IMG/VR virus record: IMGVR_UViG_3300020442_001526
Coordinates: 1 to 62,449 of that record
Length of the DNA: 62,449 nucleotides
Direction: 5' to 3' (one strand)
From: a virus
The position numbers and the translations under genes are program-made. The notes beneath the pieces were generated by a model. The model was not told where the DNA came from. It saw nothing but the letters and a program-made list of their open reading frames with translations, and ran no database searches. The first letter of the stretch is position 1. The number at the start of each line of letters is the position of its first letter. Shown one piece after another: positions 43,401-53,031 of the stretch.

Positions 43401-46400
43401 GTTGCTTCTAGACCATGAAAAATATTCTTTTACATCATATTGTCCTAAGTCACCATCTTTTAATTTCTGTATTACTTCATTATTGATTAAAATATCACCA
43501 CCAAATGAAAAACCAGGAACTTCTGCTAAATGACTCGCCCCATGTTTTTTCATAAATGTTTTTTGTTTTTTATGCAAAACTTTTTTCTGAGCAATATCAT
43601 CTGCTTGACTTGAAAAACCAACACTTTGTGAAAGTTTATCAAACCCTGTTAAAAATTGTTTAATTGCTGATACTCTGTCTTTGATAAGTTCTGGTAATCC
43701 ACCTATTTTATAAAATTTTGAACCGTGTCTATCTATATTTCTATAATAAGCATCAAATGATCCTCTAAGATAATTTTGAGTAATATCTTTTAATCTGCTT
43801 GCCATACTGCCGTCATATGGATCGTCATTATCCATTTCTCCTCTAACAATTTGATCTAACAAATTATTGATATTTGCTCTAGTTCTACGTTCAAGCCCAA
43901 AATATTCATACCCATCTGCTCTGTTTTCATGATCTGTACCTTTTAAATCAGGGAGTAGTTCATCTATGTTATCTACGTAGGCATCCAAACTGTTTGCTTG
44001 AATTAATTCGTCCCATAATTTTGCAATTTTTCTTAACATGTCAACATATTGTCCCATGTTATCTTGCTTGATTCTATCCAACTCATCCCAACGAAGCCTC
44101 ATGTTTTGCATCATTTTGCTGAGAGAATTTTCAATATAATTATCATCACCAGTTCTATCAGGGTTATGACCTTTTCCAACTGGGTGATTCCATTCTGGGT
44201 ACTTGCTTAAATAAGTTTTAAGTTTTTCAAATTCTTTTTTAATAACTGGATGCCCAGGTATAAAACTAAAAGCATTTTCTCTATTTGCAATTATTTGATA
44301 AAAATCTTTATATTCTCTAGTAACAGTTCTGCCTTTTAACTCTTCTAATTCTCTTGTTACTTGGTTGTCTTCTTGATCCATCCCTTTTGCTTTTGCAATT
44401 ACTTGTGCTAATTCCTCAAGTTTTTTTGAATCTTTAAAATCATCACTGTGAACAAAATTCCACATGCCTTTTATTATTGCTTCTGTATCTGGGCCTGATA
44501 AAAATTCTGGTGCTTGTATTATTTCTTTTTTAAACAATCTGTCTACACCATTCTTTAATCTACTAATTTTTAATTTAGGTTCTAGTCTACTACTATCCCT
44601 TGAGTTTCCAAAATGTAATGCATCTTTATTTTGAAGAATTAATTTACTTAACTCGTCTGAGGTCAATTTAAATCTAGGAAGTGTTTTTCTTAAAGCACCT
44701 ATTAATCTAACTGATACAGGTTTTCTGTTTTGATTTTGATTCAAATCATATCCTGCTTGTCCAATTGCTACAGACAATCTATCTTGAGCATTTTTCAAAC
44801 TTTGTTTTGCCCGTTCGCTAGGTGCTGTCCTCTCTGGTTCTAAATAACCTCTAAGTGGCTCTTGCTCTTCTAATGCTTCTCCCATCCAACTTGGATCTCT
44901 ACCAGTGTCCTTTTTAAATTGTGCAATACTTTGTTTCCATTTTTTATCTGCATCAGGTTGACTTAATTTTTCATATTCGTTGATATAATGAAACGCCGCA
45001 TTCAGTTTATCCATAGTGTCTAAGTAATGGTCTTTACCAAACATGTCTTTTAATGCATCAATTAAAGGATCATCAAGTCTTTCATCTTTTCCTCTTTCAA
45101 TTGTATCAGGATCAAGTTCATCTATTTTTCTTAAAATCCTAAACAAAGCATTTGCATAATCTTTAGAATATAATTTGTCACTGGCTGAGGCATTTAATGT
45201 TGTTGCATATCTAATAACTGCCTTAGTTGCTGTCTCAAATTCTCTGTGATAATCATCACCTCCACCTATTCTAAATTCTATAAGTTGATTGTTTGTGTCC
45301 CTATCATTTTGATCTTTAAAATTAATTGAACTAAATTTGTCTCTACTAATACCTTTAGATAAAATCTTTTCTATATCTTTGATATTTTTGACATTATCAG
45401 GATTTGATTTAAGTTCTGCGGCTCTTTTTTGCAATTGATCCATTTGGCTTTTAGCATAACTGTTTCTTGCTCTACCAAACGTGCTTAACAGATATTTGTC
45501 GCCTAATAAAACAGCAAGTTTGACAGGGTTAATTTCTTCTCTTTCTTCGCTGTCAATACTCATAGTAACATGTAAACCAGTTGAACTGTTTGTTTCCACA
45601 CCCTCATTATCAAAAAATTCAAATAATGATTTCATTTCTTCCAACATTGCTTTTGGTGTTTTGTATACCGGAGAAATAATTTCTGCTCCAGTGCCGCCAC
45701 TTGCTTCAATACTACTATCTGTTTCTACACGCCAAAAACTATTATTAGAACCATAATTGCTGTGATAATCACCATATTCTACATCTGTAAATTTAGAGTT
45801 TTTGTCTGCCCATCTTTCAATAATTTCAGAAACTTCTCGAACTCCGCCTCCTGAGCTAGGATTAGTTAAATAAATATCAAATTCATACAAACAACTATGC
45901 CAACTTCCATATTCTGAGTTAGCCCAATGGTCCATATCGTAGTCGTCTCTCGCAACCTCGACTGCTCTATCCATTGCTTCACCGCTATCTCTGATTTCGT
46001 CAGCAAGGTATTCTCTAAATTCATCTAGCAATTCTTCTTCAACATATTGACGACCCCAGTTCAAAAAATCCCAGTCTTCGTACTCATCATGTTGATCTTC
46101 TGGTAAATCATCTAATATTCTTTCTTTGTAATCTTCTATGTCATCTTCGCTGATTTCGTCTTCTATATATGAATTAAGGTAGTGTTCGTCTTCTTCTCTT
46201 TCGGATACCATTTCCCAAATAATATCACTTTCATCTTCTGATGCTTTATCTAAGATAAATTCTTCGTATGCATCTTCTATATTTTGAACACCACTACTAC
46301 CTTCTTGGTCACGAACAAAATCTTCAATGTCATACCAGTTGTATTCGTACAACCAATCTTCATCTTCGTCATCTGGGTAAATATTATCCCAAACTGTTTC

Positions 46401-47018
46401 TGCTTCAAATCCACATTTGATTGCTGAGTTTAATGCTGAAGTGGCTATTTCTTTTTTGTTGAAATTTATTTCGAATATTGCTTCTTCGCCTTGTTCACGT
46501 AATTTGAATTTTCTAGAAAGTTTCTTTAATTTCTTTTTAATCTTGTTTGCTTTGGCTAATTTTAATTTTGAAGATGACGATTTATTTAATTTTCCTAGTT
46601 TACTTTCTTCTACATCTACATATACTTCATCTTGAGGATCTACTAAAGTGTATTCACCTTTTGGGTCTTGTACTACAACTTTATCTGGGTTTGGGTTGTC
46701 TCCTACTTTGCTGACAACTTTACCTAAGACTTCTCCTTTTTCATCTTTGTATTCTGAGTCTACTTCTATTTCACCTGCTTTGATAGGAGTAAATTTTGGT
46801 TGTTCTTGTTCTGGCTCTTTAACATCTAGTCCAGGTGTAGTTGTAGGACTGCCTAAATCTTTTTTGGGTGGAGTTTTTTTGTTTACAGTAGGACTTTTTA
46901 CAGCATTTGCTTTAGCATTTGAACCCGTTTGTTGTTGTGATGTAGGCGTACTTGCGCCTGGCTTCATACCATACTCTGTTAAAACAGACTCTAATGTTCT
47001 AACGTCTTTAAATTTCAT
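40437..47018 (-). CDS. Giant virion-cluster protein with amidoligase-like and nuclease-like segments
   Basis: 2193 residues. Order: leader ([17 protein letters not shown]), low-complexity Pro/Thr/Lys linker (to ~120), very acidic Tyr/Asp region (~190-400), amidoligase-like segment at ~425-500 ([47 protein letters not shown]), a long alpha-helical middle, and a C-terminal ~270 with [12 protein letters not shown] and [17 protein letters not shown], resembling a PD-(D/E)xK-type core (Asp, Glu-x-Lys). The start overlaps the 47015 gene. It may be an internal head protein or an injected effector. Catalytic status is not proven. Confidence 0.65.
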   Translation of the reverse strand: MKFKDVRTLESVLTEYGMKPGASTPTSQQQTGSNAKANAVKSPTVNKKTPPKKDLGSPTTTPGLDVKEPEQEQPKFTPIKAGEIEVDSEYKDEKGEVLGKVVSKVGDNPNPDKVVVQDPKGEYTLVDPQDEVYVDVEESKLGKLNKSSSSKLKLAKANKIKKKLKKLSRKFKLREQGEEAIFEINFNKKEIATSALNSAIKCGFEAETVWDNIYPDDEDEDWLYEYNWYDIEDFVRDQEGSSGVQNIEDAYEEFILDKASEDESDIIWEMVSEREEDEHYLNSYIEDEISEDDIEDYKERILDDLPEDQHDEYEDWDFLNWGRQYVEEELLDEFREYLADEIRDSGEAMDRAVEVARDDYDMDHWANSEYGSWHSCLYEFDIYLTNPSSGGGVREVSEIIERWADKNSKFTDVEYGDYHSNYGSNNSFWRVETDSSIEASGGTGAEIISPVYKTPKAMLEEMKSLFEFFDNEGVETNSSTGLHVTMSIDSEEREEINPVKLAVLLGDKYLLSTFGRARNSYAKSQMDQLQKRAAELKSNPDNVKNIKDIEKILSKGISRDKFSSINFKDQNDRDTNNQLIEFRIGGGDDYHREFETATKAVIRYATTLNASASDKLYSKDYANALFRILRKIDELDPDTIERGKDERLDDPLIDALKDMFGKDHYLDTMDKLNAAFHYINEYEKLSQPDADKKWKQSIAQFKKDTGRDPSWMGEALEEQEPLRGYLEPERTAPSERAKQSLKNAQDRLSVAIGQAGYDLNQNQNRKPVSVRLIGALRKTLPRFKLTSDELSKLILQNKDALHFGNSRDSSRLEPKLKISRLKNGVDRLFKKEIIQAPEFLSGPDTEAIIKGMWNFVHSDDFKDSKKLEELAQVIAKAKGMDQEDNQVTRELEELKGRTVTREYKDFYQIIANRENAFSFIPGHPVIKKEFEKLKTYLSKYPEWNHPVGKGHNPDRTGDDNYIENSLSKMMQNMRLRWDELDRIKQDNMGQYVDMLRKIAKLWDELIQANSLDAYVDNIDELLPDLKGTDHENRADGYEYFGLERRTRANINNLLDQIVRGEMDNDDPYDGSMASRLKDITQNYLRGSFDAYYRNIDRHGSKFYKIGGLPELIKDRVSAIKQFLTGFDKLSQSVGFSSQADDIAQKKVLHKKQKTFMKKHGASHLAEVPGFSFGGDILINNEVIQKLKDGDLGQYDVKEYFSWSRSNYVSQYDGAILIPTSHYFMMQEAEKVLAEPYRQKNPTSWRISKATVIKRKFDSIYRTDFETLKAKFSNINAVFGQGKTIKDALQEVGVKFTEENGDGREGMKGLGDDPILPREDINGPYGEPFEFSASAAWHANNPELSKKAKALEKQLAKEHNSVESLIRAGGVEGMEGAASADVADKTNWTNLADYLKIERGVNDQGVNLLKRVYDQYDSDHNWRPKDPKAIGTERWAAAVKMAYDYIKKSYNVSGGNYFRKNADGSDGDDVSSLYSKPSSNNQSGSNTTTEADYEKVRSKYIDFERMMNSGMQNYILRPDVNKLVDFLINPDNDEDFKKAVLQSMMKEKLAGEEPNDFQGHLARGRQFYANQQQRAERDRVSMLSRESVFDKFDKLSLEEQIQILENSKVLERPLTKDEKKDKEKYVKGMKKNKGDFEKRYGKDAKAVMYATATKMAKESVNDFNKIEIINKLLADHFPVGDLKKQMLAFQAIPIPAMLDSFRNLRAEAGDDACARNILRFYVSALPEEVKSKVKLNESILSEAPAQLVSDFRTQVVRHAILQRDIQQACLQPKLKDKCNTLNVELKKLELKIDQLEKELMSYTAREVDIDTAIKMGGEQREIDMRKAKTQLKKQVVALVKKAEGIADDKYEASNFNKVQNSIADKLNSIISGIEEDEKVSLVALGKLLTHAMNGELIDTKALVSAKEGKIDDHINRNLDKEVLDIFDSYFKGDIFEFIPGGTTSGNYGPAEVGLAIFGNPAKKAESHGDLEIDGVMYELKGSGFKRLKSGKVGNSIYGARLNSKGISSGTNGWGPLEKGIKKIYPKIGELNPNKNPSEAAKEPGFMKYTSAAGKQASRYNFNAKGIQFLNDEVLEPYSDKKKTTELLLGVIKGIMPGWKRVPDFEKIVAKMPNEDGTLSMQRLWSYYTGLAYESYNIEDNVENILFINSNTRSYYIINNRDEMIKAIAQGKVEVTGGISWNDDQMKASPQYAIR

Positions 47019-47323
47019 CGTCTTCTACCACGCCTTAAGTTTGTACTTCTGTTTAAACTTCTTAATCTTCTTGATGCTGGATTTAGTCTTTTTGTTCTGT
47101 TTGCTTTTCTGCTGATACGTTTACCCATTCTTGCTTTTGTTCTTTTCAAGGTCATACGTTTTTTCATATTAATAGGTGCCGAACATTGTGAAGGCTTACT
47201 CACTACTCGCCCTTTACGTCTACCGCTAGTACACCTAACAGCACGTTTAATCTTCTTTCCCATTCTACGCCAAACCATTCTTGATTCGAGAATGTTCTCT
47301 TCAGTAATTTCTTCGTAGTTCAT
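47015..47323 (-). CDS. Small very basic protein, conserved in T4-like marine phages
   Basis: 102 residues, about one-third Arg and Lys, including RRMGKKIKRAVRCTSGRRKG and a C-terminal RRGRRR. The RAVRCTSGRRKGR...PSQC element with paired cysteines recurs in T4-like marine phages as I remember them. Likely DNA-binding or head-internal. Four-base overlap with the giant gene. Confidence 0.65.
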   Translation of the reverse strand: MNYEEITEENILESRMVWRRMGKKIKRAVRCTSGRRKGRVVSKPSQCSAPINMKKRMTLKRTKARMGKRISRKANRTKRLNPASRRLRSLNRSTNLRRGRRR

Positions 47324-47324
47324 A

Positions 47325-47567
47325 TTATCCTAAAAAATTTATAATTAAACCAATTACTAATGCTACCAAAGTAGTAAAACTTGTGCCTACTATTGCCACA
47401 AGCCAGTTTTCTAATTTATTCAATCTTAACTTAGTGTCTTCTTTAAATTCTCTCAACTCAGTTGTAATGCTTTCTATACGCAACATATCAGCAATTATAT
47501 GTGCTTCTAGGTTGTCTTTATTAGCATAAATTTCTTTTTCAATTGGTTGTGGTTCAGTTTTTTTCAT
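47325..47567 (-). CDS. Coiled-coil membrane protein, holin (XhlA)-like
   Basis: 80 residues from the ATG at 47565-47567. The longer reading overlaps the upstream gene and is not preferred. The N-terminal 50 form a charged coiled coil (RIESITTELREFKEDTKLRL), then a single span LVAIVGTSFTTLVALVIGLI. This layout resembles XhlA-type holin helpers. It could equally be a virion membrane protein. Confidence 0.45.
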   Translation of the reverse strand: MKKTEPQPIEKEIYANKDNLEAHIIADMLRIESITTELREFKEDTKLRLNKLENWLVAIVGTSFTTLVALVIGLIINFLG

Positions 47568-47568
47568 T

Positions 47569-47973
47569 TTACAGTAAATCCTGTTTTGTAAATTCCATAT
47601 TGATACTGCTTTTTGTATCAACAGTTCCTGCGTTTAATACTACGCCATTTAACTCGTCTTGTAGTGTTGTAACTGTGTGCGAGCCAGGTTGTTCTGTAGC
47701 AAATTTAAAAATGTATCCTGCACCGGTTAAAGTTGGGGCACCATAATTTTCTAATAAATTTGCACCTGTGCCATTTAAATACACAGGATTATTCATAACA
47801 GTAGGCATTGCTCTTAACCCTATAACTTGCACAACACTTTCAAAATCTTTTTGAGAGTTATTGCTGTAATTACCGGTTACTGTAATGTCTAATGTTGTAA
47901 AAAGTGTAAAAAATTCAATATTACCTGTGAGGACTTCAACTGAACCCATTGCACCTGCTCTCTGTAAACTCAT
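47569..47973 (-). CDS. Small structural protein, unknown
   Basis: 134 residues, beta-rich with Gly, Thr and Asn (FTLFTTLDITVTGNYSNNSQ, GYIFKFATEQPGSHTVTTLQ). Probably a virion decoration or tail component. Has its own GATAAATA and its stop is one base from the coiled-coil gene. No motif. Confidence 0.55.
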   Translation of the reverse strand: MSLQRAGAMGSVEVLTGNIEFFTLFTTLDITVTGNYSNNSQKDFESVVQVIGLRAMPTVMNNPVYLNGTGANLLENYGAPTLTGAGYIFKFATEQPGSHTVTTLQDELNGVVLNAGTVDTKSSINMEFTKQDLL

Positions 47974-47994
47974 GTGTGTCTCCGTATATTGTAC

Positions 47995-48002
47995 TATTTA
48001 TC
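47995..48002 (-). promoter_or_regulatory. GATAAATA late-promoter-like motif
   Basis: Exact octamer 21 bases before the ATG of the 47569 gene, placed between the terminator of the 48088 gene and that ATG. Confidence 0.55.
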
Positions 48003-48037
48003 ACTATTGGTATTTTTTGCTTACAGGAACGACAGCC

Positions 48038-48068
48038 AAAAAAAAGCACACCCGAAGGTGTGCTTTTT
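48038..48068 (-). terminator. Strong terminator with UUCG loop
   Basis: Stem AAAAAGCACACC/GGTGTGCTTTTT around a TTCG tetraloop on the - strand, then a run of T. It ends the 48088 transcript. Confidence 0.9.
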
Positions 48069-48087
48069 AAAAGTTATTACTTTTGAG

Positions 48088-48420
48088 TTACACTACTCTG
48101 TACTCACCTGCTGTTACAGTTGCGTTAGCACCTGAACCAGTAAGAACTGGTTGAATTGCCGCGAGTAAGTCAGCCGCAGAAGGTTGTCCTTCAACACCAA
48201 CGTGCATTACTGTTGCAGAAATGCTGTTGATTAAAACTGGTGTACATCTTGTAGACAATGCTTGAACAACTAATTCACCTTTGTTAGCCGCACCTGCTGT
48301 ATAACCAAATGAACTGATGTCATCTGTTCCGTCTACTTCGTCAATAATGAAATGACTAAGAGAACCAATTAGTAACTGACTGTTATCAAGTACTGCACCA
48401 TTTACTCTTGTTTGTGCCAT
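48088..48420 (-). CDS. Small structural protein (MAQT type 1)
   Basis: 110 residues from the ATG at 48420. AGGAG eight bases upstream decides against the GTG at 48429. MAQTRVNGAVLDNSQLLIGS with a C-terminal ANATVTAGEYRVV. Composition (Ala, Gly, Val, Thr) suits a virion subunit. Flanked by its own promoter and a UUCG terminator, which suggests a high-copy protein. Confidence 0.65.
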   Translation of the reverse strand: MAQTRVNGAVLDNSQLLIGSLSHFIIDEVDGTDDISSFGYTAGAANKGELVVQALSTRCTPVLINSISATVMHVGVEGQPSAADLLAAIQPVLTGSGANATVTAGEYRVV

Positions 48421-48503
48421 GATAAACACTCCTAATTTGTTTAAGTATATCGTGGTCTAGTAACCACCGCCGTTTTTTTCTGTGATATACTATTGGTTAC
48501 TTT

Positions 48504-48511
48504 TATTTATC
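48504..48511 (-). promoter_or_regulatory. GATAAATA late-promoter-like motif
   Basis: Octamer on the - strand, about 85 bases before the 48420 ATG, just downstream of the 48603 gene's terminator. Confidence 0.5.
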
Positions 48512-48552
48512 CAAAACATGTGAAAAATATATTGTTTGATTTTAATAAATTC

Positions 48553-48586
48553 ATAAAAAAAGCAGACATAAAGCCTGCTTTTTCTA
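48553..48586 (-). terminator. Intrinsic terminator after the 48603 gene
   Basis: Hairpin AGCAG/CTGCT extended by A/T runs, with poly-T on the - strand side (AGCAGGC...GTCTGCTTTTTTT). Confidence 0.85.
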
Positions 48587-48602
48587 TTTTATAAGTTAAG
48601 AC

Positions 48603-48971
48603 TTATAGGACAAATGCTGTAACAGCCGCACTTGCTAAGTTGACTCCGTCAACTGTGCCTAATGCTTGTACAACGTCTTCCAAGTGAGCCGCTAAGGTTT
48701 CACTGTTAGTTCCGTCATAAGTGTCAGTTCCGTGTTCGCCTTCAAAGATAAGTTTAAGACCTTGTCCTGTACCACCGACGTCATTTACTGCACCGATTGC
48801 CAAAGGTGTTAAACCTTCGTTTTGGATTGCCTTCATAACTACATCTACTGTACTTCCAACTGCCAATTTTGCTGAACAATCAGCACCAAAGTCAATTTGG
48901 ATACCTGCGAATACCTTTCCACCTACGTGTCCTGCGGCAACTGCCGCGCCTGCGTTTTGAGTCTGTGCCAT
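48603..48971 (-). CDS. Small structural protein (MAQT type 2)
   Basis: 122 residues, MAQTQNAGAAVAAGHVGGKVF. Ala/Gly/Val-rich with HLEDVVQALGTVDGVNLASA near the end. It shares the MAQT start, size and genetic layout with the 48088 protein, so the two may be distant paralogues. Independent promoter and terminator suggest strong late expression. Virion role inferred. Confidence 0.65.
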   Translation of the reverse strand: MAQTQNAGAAVAAGHVGGKVFAGIQIDFGADCSAKLAVGSTVDVVMKAIQNEGLTPLAIGAVNDVGGTGQGLKLIFEGEHGTDTYDGTNSETLAAHLEDVVQALGTVDGVNLASAAVTAFVL

Positions 48972-49017
48972 TTTTTTTCTCCTAAAAATGTAAGGCTGTA
49001 TGCCTATTCGTTACATT

Positions 49018-49025
49018 TATTTATC
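49018..49025 (-). promoter_or_regulatory. GATAAATA late-promoter-like motif
   Basis: Exact octamer 46 bases before the 48971 ATG, with an AGGAG ribosome site close to the ATG. Confidence 0.55.
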
Positions 49026-49038
49026 AAAAAAACTGTTT

Positions 49039-49554
49039 TTAATCGTTAAATCCTTTGGATCTAGTCCTGCCTCTAATGAGTCTAGCAGTCTTTTGACCAA
49101 GACTACTACCAGTTTGTTTGCCTGTTTTTGCTTGTTTTACTCCAAGTACCTTGTCTGCTATATCTGATACACTGGGTAATTTTACATCTGGGCTTTTATT
49201 TCTATGTGTTGATTGGTTCCAACCTCTTTTAAGTTTTGTATCAGAACGTTCCCAATCCATGCCAGCACTAGAAAACTTTCTATCTTTTTTAGTTTTTTTA
49301 TCTACTGGGTCACCTTCTTGGTCAGAATGCCAATCACCAATTGCTTTATCAACAGCCATTCCAACTGTCATACCTTTACCTCTACCACTTGCATAGTAAC
49401 CTGCGGCTTTAGTAAGTGTAGCCTGCTGTGGGAGATTGACATATTTGTTCATAATTCTACCACCAGAACCGATTTTGTCTTCAAGTTCTTGCCTAAGAAG
49501 AGAATTTAAATCTTTCTCACTATCAGGGGATCTAATTATTTCGTTAATTAACAT
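49039..49554 (-). CDS. Basic virion-cluster protein, unknown
   Basis: 171 residues. MLINEIIRSPDSEKDLNSLL leader, then AGYYASGRGKGMTVGMAVDK and a strongly basic C-terminus (ARLIRGRTRSKGFND). The AGYYASGR text resembles AGYWASGRRKK at the end of the 49563 protein, suggesting a shared short domain. No enzymatic motif. Confidence 0.55.
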   Translation of the reverse strand: MLINEIIRSPDSEKDLNSLLRQELEDKIGSGGRIMNKYVNLPQQATLTKAAGYYASGRGKGMTVGMAVDKAIGDWHSDQEGDPVDKKTKKDRKFSSAGMDWERSDTKLKRGWNQSTHRNKSPDVKLPSVSDIADKVLGVKQAKTGKQTGSSLGQKTARLIRGRTRSKGFND

Positions 49555-49559
49555 GCTAA

Positions 49560-49567
49560 TATTTATA
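49560..49567 (-). promoter_or_regulatory. TATAAATA late promoter (exact T4 consensus)
   Basis: Exact TATAAATA on the - strand, five bases before the 49554 ATG, overlapping the end of the 49563 gene. Confidence 0.6.
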
Positions 49568-50339
49568 CCTTTTTACGCCTGCCACTTGCCCAGTAACCTG
49601 CTATTGCACCAATACCTGCACCTGTTCTACTGCTTAATTTGTTTCTAGTAAGTTTTGGTATAACCTTGCTACCAACATAAGCACCAGCGGCTGTGCCTGC
49701 CACTGTTTTTGCTACACTTCTATCTGATTTAGGTGCATCACTGTATTTTCTTTCTCGTTTCATTGCAACTAAATGTTCGAAGTTTTCACTACCCCTGCCT
49801 TTAATCCTTAGTTGCTGTAAAAGTTTTGAAACAACCAATTGTTTTTGACTGTATTTTAAATCTTTCCAATCAAGTATTAAACGTCTTAATTGTTTGTACA
49901 ATGAATTTTTAATACTTAATTGATTTTCTAACCTTATAAAGAAAGCAGATGCTTCACTTCTACTAGGTTCTACAGTACTCATTTTTTTCAAAAAATTATA
50001 ATATCTTCTATTTTGAAAATTTAATGATTTTAAAAAACTTTCTTCTTTGTTTTTAATATTCAAACTTTTATAATCAGGGTGATTAACTGCAAAAGCCAAC
50101 ATGTACAAGTCTGTTGAAGTAGTTCTAAAAACTGCAAAAGGTCCATACTGTACTGTCTTTCTTGCTACTGCCACTGCATAATCTCGTTGTTCTTTATCTT
50201 GTACGAACATCATTAACATTAATGTATTCAAATACAACAAGTCAGCAATGGTCCTACCTGTTAAATTACCAAAAGAACTGGTATATCTAAATAACCTGCT
50301 TTCACTTAATTCTTGGTTTATTAATTCAAAATCGTACAT
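49563..50339 (-). CDS. Virion-cluster protein, unknown
   Basis: 258 residues. Helical, basic and aromatic (SLNFQNRRYYNFLKKMSTVE). The last 45 form a Gly/Ala segment (TVAGTAAGAYVGSKVIPKL, IGAIAGYWASGRRKK) with weak membrane-glycine-zipper character. The start touches the ligase-like gene stop. No family recognised. Confidence 0.5.
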   Translation of the reverse strand: MYDFELINQELSESRLFRYTSSFGNLTGRTIADLLYLNTLMLMMFVQDKEQRDYAVAVARKTVQYGPFAVFRTTSTDLYMLAFAVNHPDYKSLNIKNKEESFLKSLNFQNRRYYNFLKKMSTVEPSRSEASAFFIRLENQLSIKNSLYKQLRRLILDWKDLKYSQKQLVVSKLLQQLRIKGRGSENFEHLVAMKRERKYSDAPKSDRSVAKTVAGTAAGAYVGSKVIPKLTRNKLSSRTGAGIGAIAGYWASGRRKKV

Positions 50340-51625
50340 TATGCTCCAGGTCTCCCTGACCCAAAATTTAATCTGCTAAATTCTAATCTGTCTACTAGTT
50401 TAAGTGCATTGCCTAATCTATCAACAGCAACAAATCCTTCTTCTCCAGTTACTTCGAATCCATCCTCTGTTTCAACAAATGTATCTATCTGTCTTATCTG
50501 TTCTAACTTTTTAACCAGCCTTACTTTTGCTTCAATAATTTTTAAATACAAATCATATACTGCTACTATTCCAGGAACATGCTCTTTGATAAATTTAACA
50601 CCTTGTACCATTTTTTCTGTTTTAGCATCTATGCTTTTTTGTGTTTTTACTTTTTCAATTTCTTTGGTCATAAAATCTATATACTTTTGCACAAACCCTT
50701 GTGCAAATTTTGTAGGCTCATCAAATTGACCTGCTCTAACATTATTATTGACATGTGCTTTTAATTGTTGTAAAAAGTCTTTGCCAATTAAATCTGTGCC
50801 TTTTTCTAACCATGCAAATGTTTCTGCATCTATGCTTTTTAAGTAACTGTCTGCTTGTTGTATGGCACTCATAATATTGCTACTTTCATCTTTAGTTAAA
50901 GTAACAGTACCACTTAAATCTCTAATAATTGCATCTCTATGGTAAACACCATTTGCTTGTCCTAACACACTACTATCAAATCCAAATTTTGCTTCAGTGT
51001 CAGCAAGTGTAGGGCCGCCTACATATTCTGTATGCCACACAATACCAAAACCAGCATTTGATATTTGTTTACCTATTTCACTGTCTTTAGGAACAGCATA
51101 AGTGATTGTGTTAGGTTTAAACACTAGATGCTCTTTGTCATCTAATGTAATTGTTTTTATATCGCTTTGTCCAGCAAATAACATATCGCCTTGTACGACT
51201 GTGTCAAAATTTAATCTATTTAAATATTTTAAAGCAAGTTTGAGTTTTTCTCTTAAACCACTACCATCTTTATCACCGACATCTGCATGATTTACATCTA
51301 TGTCTTTGTTAGTAAAATTAATTTTTGGTTTTTTAGCAAATACACCTTTTGTACCTACAAAAAATTTGCCTGTTTGAGGATCTTTACCTGCAATGATGGC
51401 TGGAGCACCATCCCATTTTGTTGTCATATTAACTGATGATTTAGAATTGCCTTCAAGCATTTCGTGTAGACTGTATAGATAGTCTACTGCTTCTTTGGCT
51501 CCAGCAAATCCTTTATTAAAAATATTATCTTCTAGATGCTCTAAATGAGTATTTTTAGACTCTAAAAAAACACTTTCAGTGAGTAGTTGAGTTACCAAAG
51601 GTTTTGATATCTCCAAAAACCTCAT
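50339..51625 (-). CDS. Nucleotidyltransferase/ligase-like virion protein (DUF6267-like)
   Basis: 428 residues. SVNMTTKWDGAPAIIAGKDP holds a KxDG motif (Lys70) as in DNA/RNA ligases and capping enzymes. VVQGDMLFAG, VFKPNTITYAV and GIVWHTEYVGG could be motifs III-IV. Family DUF6267 of T4-like marine phages is what I recall for this type. A leader MRFLEISKPLVTQLLTESVF suggests virion packaging. It might repair or seal nucleic acid on entry, or be a structural use of the fold. Motif V was not located. Confidence 0.6.
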   Translation of the reverse strand: MRFLEISKPLVTQLLTESVFLESKNTHLEHLEDNIFNKGFAGAKEAVDYLYSLHEMLEGNSKSSVNMTTKWDGAPAIIAGKDPQTGKFFVGTKGVFAKKPKINFTNKDIDVNHADVGDKDGSGLREKLKLALKYLNRLNFDTVVQGDMLFAGQSDIKTITLDDKEHLVFKPNTITYAVPKDSEIGKQISNAGFGIVWHTEYVGGPTLADTEAKFGFDSSVLGQANGVYHRDAIIRDLSGTVTLTKDESSNIMSAIQQADSYLKSIDAETFAWLEKGTDLIGKDFLQQLKAHVNNNVRAGQFDEPTKFAQGFVQKYIDFMTKEIEKVKTQKSIDAKTEKMVQGVKFIKEHVPGIVAVYDLYLKIIEAKVRLVKKLEQIRQIDTFVETEDGFEVTGEEGFVAVDRLGNALKLVDRLEFSRLNFGSGRPGA

Positions 51626-51626
51626 T

Positions 51627-52739
51627 TTAAACTCCTGCTAGTTTCTGTAACTTCTCTATCTCAACTGCTTCATTAATTGCTTTTATAGGGAATATTAAAA
51701 CATCATCACTTGCATTTTCTGAAAGTACAACTTTGTATCCTATATCTTCCCAAGTCATATCCCAATATTCTAATACTTTGTTCATAAACTCAAAGGCTTC
51801 CATTCTCATTGCTCTTGCCTTTTGAACAAACTGACTATACCACTGTGGATTTGCTTTGTTTAATCCACTTGCTTTAAGCATAGGTCCCATAGCATCAACA
51901 TATTTGTCAACGTTTACATTCTTGGCTTGTTGCGCCTGTAAATTTTTAAGCAATTCTTCTGCCGCGGCAATCTTTTCTTCTGGCGATCTATTTTTATCTA
52001 AAATTTTATTCTTAGGTGTTTCTAAATCAAATGCCGTCGCTGTTCTAGTTGGGTCTTTTCTAGGCTCTGCTACCTGAGGTCTAAGAGAACCTAAGGCTTT
52101 TCCTGCCGCTCTACCTAGTGCCGCTCCAGCAACTGCACCTGCTTTTTGTCCTGTGGTTGCTTCTGGGTCTGCCATAGTCTTACTTGCTAAAGGTCCGCCC
52201 ATTGCCTGAACTGCTCTGTCTTTCATTGCACTCATTGTACTTTGTGTTGGTTCAACACCTTTTGCTATTGCTGTTAAATCTAAAGAGAGTTGGTCTTTGT
52301 CTTTAAGTGGATATGTACCAGGCATAGGTTGGATATTGACATCACCGTTTTTAACTACTTTATCATATGGTAAAAATTGTCCTGGCTGAGGTTTGTTACC
52401 TAATTTAATTTCTACATTTCTCCATGCCCAATTACCTTTTTCATCTTGTTGGAATTGATAATGCATTCCAGTTGGGTCTGTAACGACTCCATTTTGCATT
52501 CCTTTCATCTGGGCTTTTTGTTGTGCAAACTGTCCTATTTCGCCTCTCTGTTGTGACTTTGTTTGGTTAGTAGCGGCTTGTTTTGCCTTCAAAGCATCTG
52601 CTCTTTTTTGTTTTGCCATTGCGGCAAATCTACCGGCTTGCATATCGTCATTAGACACAGCACCTCTTTCTTGTCCTCGGTACATTGCAGATACACCAGT
52701 ATTTCCCGGCTTTTCTAAAATAATGTCATGTATTTTCAT
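51627..52739 (-). CDS. Virion-cluster protein with C-terminal LAG motif, unknown
   Basis: 370 residues. MKIHDIILEKPGNTGVSAMY leader, Ala/Gln/Lys-rich helices, a Gly/Ala segment (GQKAGAVAGAALGRAAGKAL), and the last 12 residues EKLQKLAGV, the same element as in the nucleotidyltransferase and zinc-motif proteins at the left. Function unknown, probably a core or internal protein. Confidence 0.55.
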   Translation of the reverse strand: MKIHDIILEKPGNTGVSAMYRGQERGAVSNDDMQAGRFAAMAKQKRADALKAKQAATNQTKSQQRGEIGQFAQQKAQMKGMQNGVVTDPTGMHYQFQQDEKGNWAWRNVEIKLGNKPQPGQFLPYDKVVKNGDVNIQPMPGTYPLKDKDQLSLDLTAIAKGVEPTQSTMSAMKDRAVQAMGGPLASKTMADPEATTGQKAGAVAGAALGRAAGKALGSLRPQVAEPRKDPTRTATAFDLETPKNKILDKNRSPEEKIAAAEELLKNLQAQQAKNVNVDKYVDAMGPMLKASGLNKANPQWYSQFVQKARAMRMEAFEFMNKVLEYWDMTWEDIGYKVVLSENASDDVLIFPIKAINEAVEIEKLQKLAGV

Positions 52740-52740
52740 T

Positions 52741-52998
52741 TTAACTCTCTTTATTTTCTAGTACTTTTTTAATACCTCTAGAGAATTTTTTAGCATCTCC
52801 ACTTTTGATGCTGTTAATTAATCTACGTTCTAAATCCAATGCATCTTCTGGACTATAAGTTTCATGTAATATGTCTTTTAAATTTTGTACACTTGTAACA
52901 ACATGCTGTACTCTGTTTTCCAGAACATGATGCTTATCTCTGTCAACAGAAATTTGTTGTAATTCTTCTAAAATTGTTCTCGATTTTTTAATTGACAT
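52741..52998 (-). CDS. Small helical protein, unknown
   Basis: 85 residues from the ATG at 52998, the TTG-initiated longer reading being ignored. All helix: SRTILEELQQISVDRDKHHV and LEKRLINSIKSG-type ends. Coiled-coil candidate. GATAAATA lies 24 bases upstream. Confidence 0.55.
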   Translation of the reverse strand: MSIKKSRTILEELQQISVDRDKHHVLENRVQHVVTSVQNLKDILHETYSPEDALDLERRLINSIKSGDAKKFSRGIKKVLENKES

Positions 52999-53021
52999 AT
53001 TTAAAAATTCCCTATATCTTG

Positions 53022-53029
53022 TATTTATC
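53022..53029 (-). promoter_or_regulatory. GATAAATA late-promoter-like motif
   Basis: Exact octamer directly after the helicase stop, 24 bases before the 52998 ATG. It may be the start of the late virion transcript running to ~47.3 kb. Confidence 0.55.
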
Positions 53030-53031
53030 AA

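Noticed and set aside
40437-47018. Several + strand frames within the giant gene
   Set aside because: They are antisense shadows with serine/leucine-rich content and no start context.
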